Assembly (NCBI GenBank): GCA_003049465.1
Contig: PYSS01000002.1
Location: forward strand, 558,001-622,000
Source of the DNA: Magnaporthiopsis rhizophila
Lineage: Eukaryota; Ascomycota; Sordariomycetes; Magnaporthales; Magnaporthaceae
Direction of reading: 5' to 3'
Length of the DNA: 64,000 nt
How positions within the stretch are numbered: position 1 is the stretch's first letter; each line of letters begins with the position of its first letter. This document shows, piece after piece, positions 20,382 to 34,300 of this stretch. The notes beneath the pieces are model-generated. The model was not told the DNA's origin. It was given only the letters and a program-made list of their open reading frames with translations, and ran no database searches. Position numbers and translations under genes: made by a program.

Positions 20382-23300
20382 GGTTGTTGTGTTGGAGAAG
20401 CAAAGGGTCGTCTGGTGCGTTGAAGGTCGTCGATGATATTGTGAGCCGAGAAGGGCGGGTGGGGGAGGGGGAAAAGCGAGCTTGGCTTCACGGATCGATC
20501 ATGGCGTAACCTCTCCCTGGCTCACGATAGTCCAAGTTGACTCTGGATGTCTGTGTCTGCCGTAAGATGGCCCAGTCTCGTCGTCCTCACCTCCGGGCTT
20601 GGTGGTGGTGGGCAAGGTTTCAAGAGACGGTCAAGACTTCGATGGGTCCAGAAAAGGCTGCATGCAGGAGCAGAGGGATGGATGTATAAAGGTATGTATT
20701 GTATTGACGATGGATGGATGAATGGATGGATGGGTCCCCTGTTTGTCAGCCGGTCGAGGGCAAGCGCCCTGTGGTGCTGCCTTGACGCCGTGGCGGCACA
20801 CGCATGTATTTCTGGGCAATTTAGCGTCGCTGCACAACCTCCGCCTTAGCGATGACACCCAAGATCCAACCGGAGCGGCGATAGCGGGCGTGCAGCCGCT
20901 CCCACCCTGGGGTGCCACATCCCAAGCCGCTGGGGAGCGAGGGTCGCGAGGAAGGGTGGCAGCTAGGGGAAAGGATGGAGGGGCTAGCCCCGAAAGGGAA
21001 AGACGTGAGGACATGGCATCCTGCGGGCGTCGACTCGGAGCGCGATGTTTCTCGGCCACGCGACCGACGCCCCAGTCCAGAGGGGGCTACATCCCATCCC
21101 GCTATCCTGATAATAGCACGGGAAGTCTTCGATCCAGAGTGAGTGGCCAGGGGCTCCCGAACGCAGGCCAATGAGGGGCAGCGATTCGCAGCCAGGCCTT
21201 GATCAGTGGCAGGAGCCAAATGAGGGGGGGTTGGGCAACGTGGATGGTGGCACTGGTTGGGCCTGGCCTCGCCGTTAACCGCTGCCGCGCCCAAAATTCA
21301 CCACCAAGAAATTTTCTTCCTTCCCCTCCAGAACTGGAGCCCGTCTTGGCGACAATCGAAGCGGGCGCCTAGGTCAGGCCACTCTGGCAGTAGCGACCGG
21401 GGTTTGGCGGCCTGTGACTGGCTGGATGGGAAGGTGATCGTCGTGGGGGAGGCCGTATTGGGAAAGGTCGGGCCGGGGTTTTGGGCCGCTCGCCAGGCTT
21501 GGGTCCCACAGGCGCCGGCCCACAATGCGACCGCCTTCACAAAGTCTCTCCCCCAATGGTAGCCCACAGGACCGATCGTTGGTCGGTCGGCGGTGAAATA
21601 GCAAGGCGGCCCGATCTGAGAGCTCAGTGCCAGCCGGCCACGCAGTCGAGCGCTTGCCCGGCAGGAGCATCTCTGTAACAGGCGCGCGGTACTGTCTACA
21701 AGTCCGGTGCATATATTGATGCTGTTATGCCAGCTAGTGTCTCGAAGGATCAGAGCGAGGCTGGCCTTGCTGATTTCTCGCCTCGTGCTCAACACCGCGG
21801 CTTCCGCTTCGAAGAGCCTCGGGCTAGAATTCGCGCAAAGGCTCCGCCAGTGCGGCCGGCTATGAGAGTTTCCGTGGCAGGTTGCATAGCTTGCGTAGTA
21901 CGGCGTGAACCCAGTGCTGGGACAGACAGACAGCCCCCAATGCCCCTGTGATATGTATGCTGCTATTCTAGACTCGGGAGAAGCGACATCCGGGCCCGTT
22001 ATCGGGCTTCCGTAATCGACGGCGCCGATTACGACTCGAGCAGGCAGGCAGCCGTGCCGTTGCGAGATTAGTGGCACGGGCAGCAAAGCTGTTGGCAGCG
22101 ATGGAGGGGTCGACTGGCCGGTCAAAAAGTTTCCATCCCTTCCATGGGGCGGCTACACAATAGCGTGGTATTTTGCCGCGCTGACGCACTCGCCGCCTTC
22201 CCTCTTCGGGCAGCCAGCCAGAACTTGGCGCGCAATTCCCCCCGCAGCGGGCTTGGAAGCGGAGATTAGATGACGAACTGGCCCTCCTGCCTGTGCCAAA
22301 GATAGAAACCGCAGGACTAAATCACTAGAATGAGGGGCAAGAAGCCAATGAGATGGCGCCTGGTGGATCCCAGCCACCATACCGCTGACGGTTGGCCCGA
22401 GTTAAGTGCGAACCTAATCCCTCAAGCCTCGTTGACTGGGGCTATTTTTGGCAGCATTTTTTTTGACTGTCTCCATCGCCAGTTTGCCGTCGCGGTCAGA
22501 GTCGGCGGCTTACGGCGGCATCCAGCAGCCACAGCAGGCACAACAGCGCAGTTACAGATTTCCTTTCTTTATTCCGCTTCAGGTGTGGTGCTGACGTTTA
22601 CCGAAGACAACCAATGCGGTCGACGATGGGGCACCGTCTGAGTTTAAAACCCAAGGCAAGCCCGTTCCTTCGCCCCCAAACTCGCTTCTGGTGGGTTTAG
22701 CCGCCTCTCTCTTTCAAGACAAGCTCACCACCTTCCGTATCTACCGCCTTCATACAGTCAGATGGCCACCGTCCCTGACTCCCCCCGCTCACAGGCCGCT
22801 GTTATGGGCCGCGTCGACATGCTTCTTTCGCCACCGCTTGGCATAATACACATTTCCCGTCTTACCCCCTGATCCTTCCAACAAGATCGTGCTCTTACAT
22901 CACTTTAGCGAGGTCCTACCAACAGCCACCTCCGCCAAGGCCATCGATTACCAGCCTATCCAACAGTTCTTCGCCTGCCCGGGTCACGACTACATACGCA
23001 GGCCTTCCTCGGAATGGTAGCAAACAAGTTCCCGGCATACCCTCCAGGAATAGAATGGCTGGTGACTCCCTTACATCCTGTTCACCAAGTGGCCACATGC
23101 CCGTATGTATCCCTTGGTTACCCAGCCAAGTCGTGCGGATGGCACCTGACTTCTTCCGGCTTGGCCTGCCTTCCCTGGCATTTGTCCGCCCGTCCACTCG
23201 AATAGACCGGACACACCGGGTCCTACGCTGGCCCAAGTGGCGTGGAACCGCCCACGGTAGTCCGCACGGCAGCTCACACGCCTGCATGGGGACTGTAATT

Positions 23301-25269
23301 TGACATGCCGGGGGTGGGGGAGGGCGGTTGCTACCTCCCGCCCCCTCGTCCCTTCCAAGGCACCCGGGCAAGCGCCTATGTGATAATGATTTTTCGAGCC
23401 AATGGCGCGGCTGCCTAGCTTGGCGGCAGACACGTCAACGAAGTCATAGGATTTCCCAGGACCATAGGAGACTTCCACCACGAGGCGCGAGGTTTGAGAC
23501 AAGCGCCGTGGCGTTGTCCTGTCCATTTGCCATCCGCAGCCTTCCTTCCCAAATGTCAGGCATTTCCGGCTCTCGCATCTAGTGTGAAGTTGGTTTACAT
23601 TCTGCCTTGGCTCTCTTCCGTTCTGAGTACGGGTATTGTTCTGTAGGGTTTGCTTCCCCAATGGACAAGGCAGAAGATGGTGTCGCCTCGAAGGCAAGCG
23701 CTGGCCTAGGTCCCACCAGGCATGCGAGTGCTGAGGGAGGCGATGTGAGTGACCGTCGATCACGGCAACTATCTAGGCTACCCAGGGTAGCTTGGCACTG
23801 GCAAGTGCTAGAGAGACGGAGAATCCTCTGGGGGAAATGCTTGCCCATTCGTTTGCCCTGACGGGCTGTCATTATCGCGAGACCAGTCGGTACTCGAAGA
23901 CGGATAGAACACGAGCGGGCGTGCAAATCGGGCTACGTACCTGTGACGCCTTCGCTGGTAACAGCAATATGCCCGGTGTTCCCTTGCTCTCAGGCCGCTA
24001 TGGAGCCGCTGTATGGGAAGCATGCGTTGAAGCCCATATTCCATGTGACTAGGCCCTCTCATTTTTCTTTACTCCGACGATTCTCTCGGGTACAAGCCGG
24101 CCATGTTTGCCATGGCGGCCATGATGGCCCCAATTCTCTGTCATTCTCACATCCGGTTAACTGTCCATGTTCCCATGGCCAAGCATGAGCTGTTCGGGTG
24201 GCCTGGGAGCCATCGAGCACCATCTTTTGGCTTCGTCGAAGCTCTAGAATTTACACCCGCTCTCAGCCGGGGCACCTTCTCGTCCCACTCAGCTTCTGCA
24301 TTGCTTGGTCGATTTCTAATCAGGCCTGTTTGTCCGGCCTCGACGTCGGGTGAGTCCATCTCGAAATCCCAAGCATCCAAGCAAATTCTAACCTGGCCTT
24401 GCGGCAGACAACCCTGGCAGTTTCTCAAGCGTCAGATATATAACCTCCCTCGATGGATATCGCCTCTGCTTGCTCAACGTGGCTAGCTCCAGCGCGCGGT
24501 GCAAGCAAGTGAGCAGGAGCAAACACTGCCCAGAAGCACTCCCGGTCGAAAAGTCCAACGTTTTGCGTGCCACACAATCTTGTCCTTGTCCAAAAGGAAA
24601 TGCGACCCGGCACTGGACATCCAATGGCTTCTTACGAGTCGAGCAGGGCCACGTACCTGATTACGAATCCGAGCAAGCCGTGGCAGAGCGGGTTACTCCC
24701 GTAGCGTAAGTGTGCCATTCGTGAGGCTGGGAGAACGAGCATATCGCGTGTCTGTTGGCTTTCGGTGCCCTCGTCACACATTCGGATCTAACATGATACA
24801 AGTTTCAGGGAGCACGAACCCACTACAATAAACTAGCGACGTTCCGTCCATCTCGGGTGAGACGTTCGGCCCAATTCTCACGTACGACGGGCGCTCGCGT
24901 CTGGCACATGTGGGACAGAGATGGTATCCCGGAGCCGCTTGCTGGTTGCAAAGGCCTGGACACGGGTCCAAGGCGAGTCCTGGTCTGGTGATCCTCCTGG
25001 CCAAGTACGGGTACACGCCCGAGATCCTTGACGGGCGCAGAGGCGAGGTAGGTATGGCTGGGCTACGAGATGGCGACGGCAATCGGCGGGATGGCTCCAC
25101 CACTGGGCGGTATAAAGAACCTCGATCGAGGAGCACCGCACACGGACAGATTTAGGGGAACGAACCTGGCCGGCCAACAGACTTACAACTACGTGTATCG
25201 CTATAGGCTCCCATCGCTCACGACAGCACTCGAAAGGTCGTCTCTACCCAGTTTACATCGAGTCTCGCC
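20382..25269. other. 4.9-kb gene-free region
   Basis: No gene is supported, although open frames of up to 275 codons occur by chance in this GC-rich DNA (for example 21298-22125 minus); none shows family motifs or natural composition. A GGAT-type microsatellite lies at about 20708-20735. It must contain the promoters of protein A and of the secreted protein at 25270. Confidence 0.45.
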
Positions 25270-26338
25270 ATGCGCCTCACCATCTGTCTCGGCCTGGTCC
25301 TAGGGCTCGGCCTTTCGGCCACTGCGGCACAGATCGTCGGCAGCTGGACCATGGTCGGGCTCAACAAGGCATGCGAAGACTTTGCCACCGTCAACCACTC
25401 CGGCCCGCTCTGCACATACCAGTTTAGGATCAGCGAGACGGCCGAAGCCGCGCCGCCCTTGCTGTGGTGCACCGTCTCAGCCCAAAGCTTCGACGCCGAG
25501 GGCAAGAACACAACCTTTGACGGCGCGCTCTGCCGCGAGGGCGGCGCGGCATCGCTATACCGGGTTCATGGCCTCTGGAACCAGAACGGCTTCATCACTC
25601 TGAGTGTCGTCAACGTCGACGAGCGCGTCTACTCCAATTTCCCCTACAAAGACCGCGACCTGGAGGATTACAAGAAGGCGCCGACGAGGACCGAACCCTC
25701 GTACAAACTGAACTATAGAGGTCAACCCGCGGATGACGGCGAGGATGAGGCCGCCAGCTCGCCCCCGCTTGATGGAGACGACGGGTTTGCCGACCCACGG
25801 CGACTTGAGCCCATCACAGGAAGGAGACTGCGTGTTGGGAACGAGGCCGCCAAGGCTCAGGAGGGGTGCGACCCGAATGTGTGGGTTGTGAGGAATCTGT
25901 CACGGAGTGAGTTGCCGACGCTAGGACCCTTAGTTTCCTTGACCAGTTAGCTCCATGCTCCCTTTTTTTTCCCCTCCAGCGGGCGTCTTCTCTGAGATCC
26001 TAATGTACCCGCCTCGAACTGCAGATGCACGCCCGGTAATGCAAACCGTCCTCTTCCGATTCGACCTGGTCCGATGCGACGATGCCATCCACTGCAAGTT
26101 CGAAGCCCTGGGGAACAACTTCAAGACGGTGGACATCAAGTACGACAACTTTTCCGACGTCCCCTGCGAGAACAAGACGGACATCAACGTGTCGTGGGGC
26201 TACAAGCCGGACACGGACGGCGGCATCATGACGCTCAAGGATGTGAGCCAGCGCCGGAGGGCCTTCCTCGGCTGGGACAATGTGAACTCTCGCGTCAGGA
26301 TTGAGGAGGAGGCGTCCGGGGTGTCAGAGGTCTATTGA
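25270..26338 (+). CDS. Secreted two-module cysteine-containing protein, unknown function
   Basis: Not recognised as a named family. Two exons (25270-25906, 25980-26338; intron GTGAGT...CAG, phase 1) give 331 residues. A clear signal peptide (MRLTICLGLVLGLGLSATAA) precedes QIVGSWTMVGLNKACEDFA. No transmembrane helix follows, so the product should be extracellular. The N-terminal part (about 43-130) and C-terminal part (about 230-331) look like diverged copies of one beta-rich module: CTYQFRIS...LLWCTVSA...TTFDGALCRE...NGFITLSVVN against VLFRFDLV...AIHCKFEA...DNFSDVPCEN...GGIMTLKDVS. An acidic linker (ADDGEDEAASSPPLDGDDGF) separates them and the intron sits at the end of the linker. Sequons NHS, NTT, NLS and NKT suggest glycosylation. 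An effector or wall protein are both possible; nothing here decides. Confidence 0.8.
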
Positions 26339-29300
26339 TGCAAGGGCAAGTCAAGGTTTAGGGGACCTGTTTCGTTGCGGGGAGCGTCTTCAGATGGTAA
26401 GAAGCCAGGATGGAGCTGAAATCGACCATTGGGCGAGGCTAGCACGATCAAATGGACAGGAATGGAAGCCGAGGCACTGGCTATCACGGCGTGGTTAAAT
26501 TCGACGATGGTTTTCTAAACCACATGGCGCGGCTTTTGGAAGCCTGTGTGCTTGGCGAAAGCAGATTTTTGTCGCGGGCCTAGGACGGAATACAGCAGTA
26601 GGAAGCACGTATATACCCGACTCGGCCCCTGTCAGTGCCCCAAAACTGCCGCCTGGTAAAATACTGCACCAGCAGCGCATCCTTCCCGTACAGTCTGCCA
26701 GCCGCAGCGGCACAAAATCCATGGTCAGTGCGCCATGTTTAGCAACATGGGACATACGCATTGCGTTCTAGAAATCCGTCGGCGGTTAGACGTCCATCTT
26801 TCGACAAGATCGACAGCGTGCTTCAAGTCCTCGCCCCTCACACGCGCAACATACCGAGCCGCGCGGGGGCTTAGAGATGTTCGCCGCAGCCATTTTGCCT
26901 AAACCATGCCGCGCTCCTCGGTCCGGGGATCTTTGGAGCCGCCAGTACTTGCGAAGTGGCTTTGACGGTGGTGTTGGTAGTGGTGGTAGTGGAAGTGGAT
27001 GTACATGTATATATGTAGGAGGGGGCATCGAGGTGTGGGTAGGTGGGAATCGGGCAAGTCAGGCCGAGAGAGGCCAAAGGTTCTCAACTCTACCATAATC
27101 TCTGAACAAGTAGATGGGCTGCCTGCCCTGGATGCCCACCCATCCCTCCCCGTCGCTGCCTCCATCTTGTCCGTGTCCAGGCCAGGTCATCCATCCAAAG
27201 CCGGAAGATATACATATAGACCCCGCGGCTATGCGAGCGTGAACCAACAAGCAGCTTGCAGGTGACGACCAGCATCTCGCGCCTGTCCTCTAGGGCCTCG
27301 GACTAGACCGTGCCACCGGGGTGCGTCCATCTCTATATTGGGTGTCGTCTGGGCTTGCGATGTGAACGAGCTCCTCCTGCTAATCATGTTTTGTGACATT
27401 TCCCCTTCTTCCCCTCTCTGTCCCACCATGCAGAACGGTCCGAATGAGGGGAGTTCGAAATTAGATATTCCCAGCCGCTGGGCTTGCAGATTGTAGATCG
27501 AGACGCCAACAGGCATTTTTGCCCCGCGTGAACGTCCAAGGTGGGTGGTCTCGTGATGGACATGGGCACGTTCGCGATGTGTCAGTCAGGTAACACGGCG
27601 TCATATCGAGAGGCATGTAGCCGGCGGCTGTTTTAGTGCGCGCCAAGCAAGATGGATGCCACTCGACGGAGCGCGAGGGCAGATGCATGTTTTTAGGGGT
27701 GGTTCTCTAGATAGAAACAAGCGATTTGGTCCGGCGTGCTCGATCCATCGTGTTTACCAAGAGCCGTGAGTGGTGGTCGGCATCTGGGGGTAGTCGCAAG
27801 CAAAATTCGGTTAGCATTGTGTAAGGAGCAGTGATTGCTAGATCCGCCCCCCTTTCCCATCTGGTTACTCAGCAGTAGTAGCCAACTACCAAGCTGTTGT
27901 GTTATCTATTCCATCAAGCAGCCATCCGAGCCACGGCTATATGCTTCCTCCCGAGTGGATCGGTTTTTCCACACACAAAGGCATATTATAGCCGACCCCA
28001 GCACGCCAATCAAGAAAACGGGAGCTGGGGGCCGTTAAAACTAGCAAGATGACATGACGTTCCACGCCAGAACAAGTTCGAGCATGACCCAATCATAGGC
28101 CGTCCCATGGGCGCAGCAACCAGCGGCGCAGCCCCAGGCTCGGCATGGCATGTCTGTGCGGGGCCAAAGCGGCTAAACCTTGGCCATGGTTGGCTGTCCC
28201 GGCCTGCAGCTCTCCCGCGCCGGGGATCGCTGCGTACCTCATCACCCCTGGGGCTCGTGCCGTCGGCAATCGTGGGCGCACTTGGCTTGGACGCGAGGTT
28301 CTTGTGACTACAATCAAAAAATCAAACGGTCGGTCAGTTTCTCAAAAGGCCGACAGGAGGAAAAGCTCCAGTTCTAGGTCTAGGCAGTTTGTCATGAACA
28401 GGCCGTCGAGCATATCACAACCCCCACGCAAACGACAGGTCGACGTCTGCGCGCGCGTCGTTCCACGACAAGATTGTGTAAGCCAGGGCGCTTTCCCAAA
28501 GTGGCAGCTGAGGCCTCAACAACGAGTCTTGGGCACGGGTACTTCCCTTTCTGACGGATGCGGCCAGGGGTTGCAATGTGCCGTCCCCACTTTTGGCGAC
28601 AATAGCCCCGTATTTCCTATGTTTAGCTTTTGTTGATGGCAGCACAACAACGGCACGGGCGCGCCCATCAGGGACGTCGCCCACGTTTCGGCCCCATTTT
28701 TGGCAAATGGGACCAGACAACTTGAACAACTCAGGTGGCACTGTCACACTTCTCTGGCGCTGCTGCTGCTGCCGCTGCCACACCGTCGCGCTCCCTCATC
28801 ATCCCTTTTCTTCTTTCCCACCCTTCCTCCCACTCCTACTCCCGCAACCCCAGGATCTTCCACCACAGCTACCTGTTGTACCCACCTACCTCCCTACCCG
28901 CATTGCCGCTGGGTTCCCATGGCTTGACTGCCGCAGAAACGTGCACAGGATCGTCTCTTGTCCGCACTAACCCAGATACCTCTCCTACTAGCTTGGCGTC
29001 CCTAGGCGGCCGGTCTGGTTTCTGCGGCTGTCGTGCGCCTTTCGTGGGGTGAGCAACTCTAAATCTGAAGATAGCAACGCCAACACCCACCCTACACGAG
29101 CCGTCGACTTTGTGGTTGCGTTGCCATTCCTACCTGCTGTCGTCTGTTCTGGGTTTCGCCACACGGCCTCTTCGCGATGTCGACGCAAGCTACTTGTTGA
29201 TAATTTTAGCAGTCAGGTGTGCTTCGAGAACATCCATCTTCTCCAAGCCCGTCTTTGTTCAGACGAGTTCCGGGGAACCGGCCATCGCGACTCCCCGTCT

Positions 29301-29512
29301 CAGGTTCTGATATATGAACCAGGCCAAGCCCCAATCTTGTCTTGGGAAATAAACTCACCTTGTCTCCGGCAAGCAGCGAAGCCTCCTCGACAGAGACACC
29401 AGCACCGGCACGCAAGCAAGTGACACTTGTCGGCTTTGGCACCTCACCCATCATCTTCAACCCCACCATCTCCCGTCTTTGGCTCACTCACCAAAAGACA
29501 ACAACCGCCAAG
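26339..29512. other. 3.2-kb gene-free region upstream of NTA1
   Basis: Only short, non-conserved open frames are seen on both strands. The last few hundred bases, pyrimidine-rich, probably form the NTA1 promoter and leader. Confidence 0.45.
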
Positions 29513-31379
29513 ATGAGGATCGGCTGCCTCCAGTTCGCCCCCCATGTGGGTGACCTCAACAACAATTTGAACCGCGCCGACGCCGTCCTCAACCGGGCGG
29601 ATCCACGTGATCTCGAGGATCTGGACATCCTTGTTCTGCCCGAGATGGCCTTCACTGGTAGGGCCTTCCCGTCTGGACTTCCATAGGTCCTCCACCTCCC
29701 CACTGGGGCGACCCCCGCCTGTTGCTGACGCCGTCTTGGGCATCCCCTCAGGCTACAACTTCAAGTCGCTGCCCGAGATCATGCCGTTTCTTGAAGTTTC
29801 CGGCTCGGGCATCAGCGCGCTCTGGGCCCGCACCACCGCCCTCAAGCTGGACTGCAAAGTGGCAGTCGGCTATCCCGAAAAGGTCGAAGGCCCGACCAGT
29901 GCGTCCAGCTCGCCCAAGTACTACAACTCGCTCCTGGTGGTCAACGAGGACGGCGAGACGGTGGCCAACTACCGCAAGCAGCACCTGTACTACACGGACG
30001 AGCCCTGGTCTCAAGAAGGCACCGGCGGCTTCTTCGAGGGCGAGATAGAGGGCCTGGGCCAGACGGCAATGGGTATCTGCATGGACATCAACCCGTACAA
30101 GTTCCAGGCCCCCTGGCACAAGTTCGAGTTCGCCTTCCACGTGCTCGAGTCGGACGCCAACGTGGTCATCATCTCGATGGCCTGGAGCACCCTCGACAGC
30201 CCCGAGACCTTCTGCAGCAGGCCGTACGAGCCCGACATGGCCACGCTCGAGTACTGGGCTCAGCGCATGGAGCCCCTGATCCGTGCCGAGCGCGAGGACG
30301 AGATCATCCTCATCTTCGCCAACCGTTGCGGCATCGAGGCTGACGCCCTGTATGCCGGAACCTCGGCCGTTCTGGGAATCCAGGACGGCGAGGTCAAGGT
30401 GTATGGCGTCCTCGGGCGCGGCGTCAAGCAGCTGCTCGTTGTCGACACCGATGACGGCCCCTTCGCCAGGATCGTCAGCCGCCCCGGCGGGGCGACCGCG
30501 GGCGAGGAATACGAGGCTCTGCAGGAGCAGGTCGGCGCGAACGAATCGCTGCCCGCACCTCCCCCACCCGCTGACGAAAACCCAGCGGAAGGGTCCAGGG
30601 AAGGCAGATCAGAGGATGCCGGCGCGTCTTCCTCCTTGGCGGTAGACGTCTCCACAAACGAGCCATCCACTCCAACGAAGGCCCCTGAGGAGTCCCCCGA
30701 AGGGTCCCCCCGAGCCGACAGCCCGATCCTCAACTCGGCCCGGCCGTATCTGACCATCTCGACAAGCGTGACCCAATCGCCAAACAGAATACCTCCGGCC
30801 GTTGGCAGTGTGACTTCTGCCGGGACCATCACCCCGCCGCCGACGGGCGACTTCCCTGAGGCCTTCTACCTAGAGGCTGCGCGGGAGGCCCAGCTGCAGT
30901 CGCCCGCGCCGAACCTCTACACCCCGGAAGAGCCCCAGTGGCCTCCTAGAGAAATGCCCGAGGTGCGCCCATCGCCGCCTCATGAGCTCCCAGACGTTGG
31001 CATGGTCGACCTCCCAGTCTCGGGCGATGCTCCAGCCAAGGACGACGAGCAGGCTTTGAAGGTGCCGCTTCCCGAGGACGTCCCTCTCCCGGCCGAGTCT
31101 GGGTCCCCCTCGGCCCTGGATGCGGACGAGGTCCTCACCGGGGCACCATTCGGACCCGCGAAGGGCGAGGAGGAGTTTCCGCTCATCCTGGTCAACCGCG
31201 GCGTCGACGGCCCTGCCAGGCGGGACAGCGGCATGTCGGAAACGTCCATCTCGATCGGCGTCGATGGCAGCAAGGAAGTGGTGGTGGTCCAGGTGAGAGA
31301 CTCGGCTGCGGGGGACAGCGGCGACCGGTCCAGGCAGTCGTCACCACCGCGGGTTGTCACCGTGACTTTCGGTATATAA
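29513..31379 (+). CDS. NTA1: Protein N-terminal amidase (Nta1), N-degron pathway
   Basis: Nitrilase-superfamily enzyme that deamidates N-terminal Asn and Gln of proteins to Asp and Glu, feeding the Arg/N-degron pathway. Two exons (29513-29657, 29752-31379; intron GTAGGG...CAG, phase 1) give 590 residues. The Glu-Lys-Cys triad is complete: Glu44 in LVLPEMAFTG, Lys124 in NYRKQHLYYTDE, Cys158 in GICMDINPYKF; the MDINPY signature is specific to Nta1. The start MRIGCLQFAPHVGDL is the usual nitrilase N-terminus. The catalytic domain ends near residue 340. The remaining ~250 residues are Pro/Ser/Glu-rich and disordered, making the protein longer than yeast Nta1 (457 residues). Confidence 0.93.
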
Positions 31380-34300
31380 AATCAGCTTTGTGACGATATG
31401 ATGACGGCAATGGTGTAAACGATCGAGGCTTTATTCGGCAGGAAGGGTTTCTCTTTTGGGGGTGGTGGCTCATCTGTTCGCTCTTTTGGATTTATGAATT
31501 GGTTTCAATCGGCGGCTTTGGATCCGGAGCACTGGTCGGCGATGGGGGTGAGCGATGTCGGTTTTTCATAAAGTCCATTTCGTTAATCTCTCATTACGCT
31601 TCCCTTGTCTCATACTTGCTCCCTCGAGGCGGATGTGTATGCTAGTTATGTCCAAGGTGTCCGGTTAGCCCCAGGAGAAAAATATGGTGTGGGTTGGCGG
31701 CTCTTGTTGCTCTGCTCTCTTTTGTGAAAAAAAAAGGGGCAAGTGAGCCGGATGTGCTCTCGGTCTTGTGCTTCTAGAGCATAAGTACTAGAGTCTAGAT
31801 ATGTTGGAGTGCGGACACGGGTTATAGGGGTATGGAAAGGATCGGTTCAGGCACGATGTCCCCCGTCTTTAAGGCACCATGAGCATTAGTGAGGACCTTG
31901 CCTCAGTAAGCAGCCTGAGTTTGTTGGCGTGTGCGATCAGCCCACCGTAAAGCACAATGACTTCTCTCAGGAGTACTGGCGAGCAAAAGGGAGGCTGAAG
32001 ACGTGTAGACGAGCAACGGGGCTGCCTGGCATGTGATATGGTGAGATGGCTGGCCCCCAGGCCTTGTGATTTGCCTTGGGCAGGCGCTGGAAGCTCGAAA
32101 GGTGAAGGGTCGAGGTCCGAGCCCTTGGTGCCGTCAGCAAAAAGTGACCGACTTGCGACGAGTGCGTGCGACTTCCAAACTGGCTTGCGGGCAAGTTGTG
32201 CTTTCTTTTCGCTTTGCTCCCAGGTAGGAAGAAAAAGTTCCCGCGGCCCGCTTGTAAAAACCGCGCCCGCTCCTCGTGGCCATAGATTTGGTCCAAGAGA
32301 CTGAAAGGGGTTGTTGCCAGCGTCTCAAAACAAGCACGCTCTGTGCTGGCAAGTGTTTGGGGGCCATGCTGGACACGGAGATGGAGAGGACTGAAGGGAG
32401 GCGGAGGAGATTCAGCGTGGAGGAGGCTCGGCGTGTGTTGGATCTGATGGATGGTGATAGTTCGCCCGATCAGGAAATCGGTTAGCCGGTGAGACATGTC
32501 TTGCAGGACTCACGGTCTCTCGGGAAACCCTCCCCGAACGGTCGACCAGGTGCTGCTTCAGGCCTCCATGGGCACATAACCCGGTACTAGCAGAGACTGT
32601 TCAAATCACCCATCTCTGGCCTCAGCGGCAACCCGGCCGGCCGAGAGTCGGGCAGGGTTCGTGCCGTGGCAAAGGCGAAATCCCATACACCCAAGTCCGT
32701 GGGCCTCCTCCCGAAACATCCGGACATCAGCCACAGCAGCAACACCTTGTTGCCGAGAGTACCGAGCGAACAGTTTGGTGAGTGGGAGCATCCGTTCGAG
32801 CTTTTTTGTCGGGGCTCGACAGGTCCCGAGGCACCCTTGGAGGCTTGTGCCAACCCCGGTCCAAAAGGTAAAGCCCTATGCCATCGTCTTCGCCAAGGAG
32901 TTAGTGTCCCCAAGAACTCCAAAGTAAGCTTGTAGGCAAAGCTCAGGTCTCCGTACACGGCCGCTGACTCTATGAGACTATGTCGACGAGGGCGAGGTTG
33001 AACGTCGACCGTTCGGTGGGAGTGGGCGCCAGGCTGCGGGTTCGAGAGTGGGCAGATGGATGGGACCAGAAGTGCAGCAATACTCGCGAGTCAACTAGCC
33101 GTCCGTATCAGATGTGGTCGAAACGGGCCTTGGCACGGCAGGGCTCGAAGATTTGATCCGGTCCGGCGGGCACAACCGCTGTGGTGGCTTAGGCGCGTCT
33201 CGATCTCTCCTTTGGTGTTCCCGGGGCGGCCTGTCCGGATGCACGGGCACCTGGGCAAGCCAGCCCATGGGACTAAGGGCGAGAAGCGGAGCTTCCCGGA
33301 TGACGTCGTTCTTCGGCGTTCGACGCTTGTTTGAGGCGGCGCCTGGCTCCCGGGTGCCGGTGCCCTGTCTGCCTGTCTCGGCCGTGGCGAGGAGATGGAT
33401 CGAGTGACGGCAAGGGCCAAGGACGGAAGCTTGGGTGAATAGAGAAGAGTTAAACGCCGGGCCGCGCCTTCGAAAGAATGGGGAGCACGGCGGCAGCATG
33501 GAAATCCACCCAGGTCGGGCTGCCATCACTGTGCTCCAAGGCCGATGGCAACACCAAGCCGTCAGCCCTCGGCTAAGTGGATCGCGAGGCATCGTGGTCG
33601 CGACGTGGGAAACTCGGGGGGTGATGGTCTTGGCACGAAAAACGTCGGATTCTTCGCGTAAGCCGCCTATAATCGACCGGCCGGTTGATCCCTACATCCC
33701 ATGTGTTTTTCCTCGCTCCACTGCGCCAACTCCCACATGCCTCCCCCTCGCGCCAAAGTTTTCTCCCGACCTTGCGATTGATGACGTTGCATATGAGGAG
33801 GCGTGGTCACGGCATCGGTTCCGGCCCCTCAATGACGTAACGGGCCTCCACGTAACGGCCCTTGAGCTGATGTTTGCGAAGATGCGCATGCAGATTCCAG
33901 ACGACGCTCAGAGAGCCCGAAGACTCTCTGTTCGCCCCCAGAAAAAAAGGCAGGAAATGCTTGGCGGCATTCCTGAGCTAGGCGACAGATGGGAAGTCCC
34001 TGTAAAGATGGAGATGAGCGCGGCGGGGTGAGGATGGGGTGACACGGACGGTCGGCTCTACCCGCGTCAGGGGACCAGGGTGCTCCTTTTAGCGAAATCA
34101 GCGTCGATGAACATGAGCGCATCGCCGATATCTCTTAGAAGAAAACTTCAAAATTTTCCTCCCGGCAATTTGGAGGCAAAGGGAGGGCCTGGAAGTGGCT
34201 TTCGATGTCGAAAACTAGAGTCGTTGCGTGAATATTCGCTGTTAGGGACCACCACCGCAGCAGTGTAGAATGAGGCTGTTGATGGAGCTTAATGACGCAG

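Noticed and set aside
21298..22125. 275-codon open frame on the minus strand
   Set aside because: No family motif, no natural composition or signal, and overlapping open frames on both strands; expected by chance in GC-rich DNA.
33435..34031. 198-codon open frame on the plus strand
   Set aside because: No recognisable domain, no good promoter or splice context; kept only as a mention.
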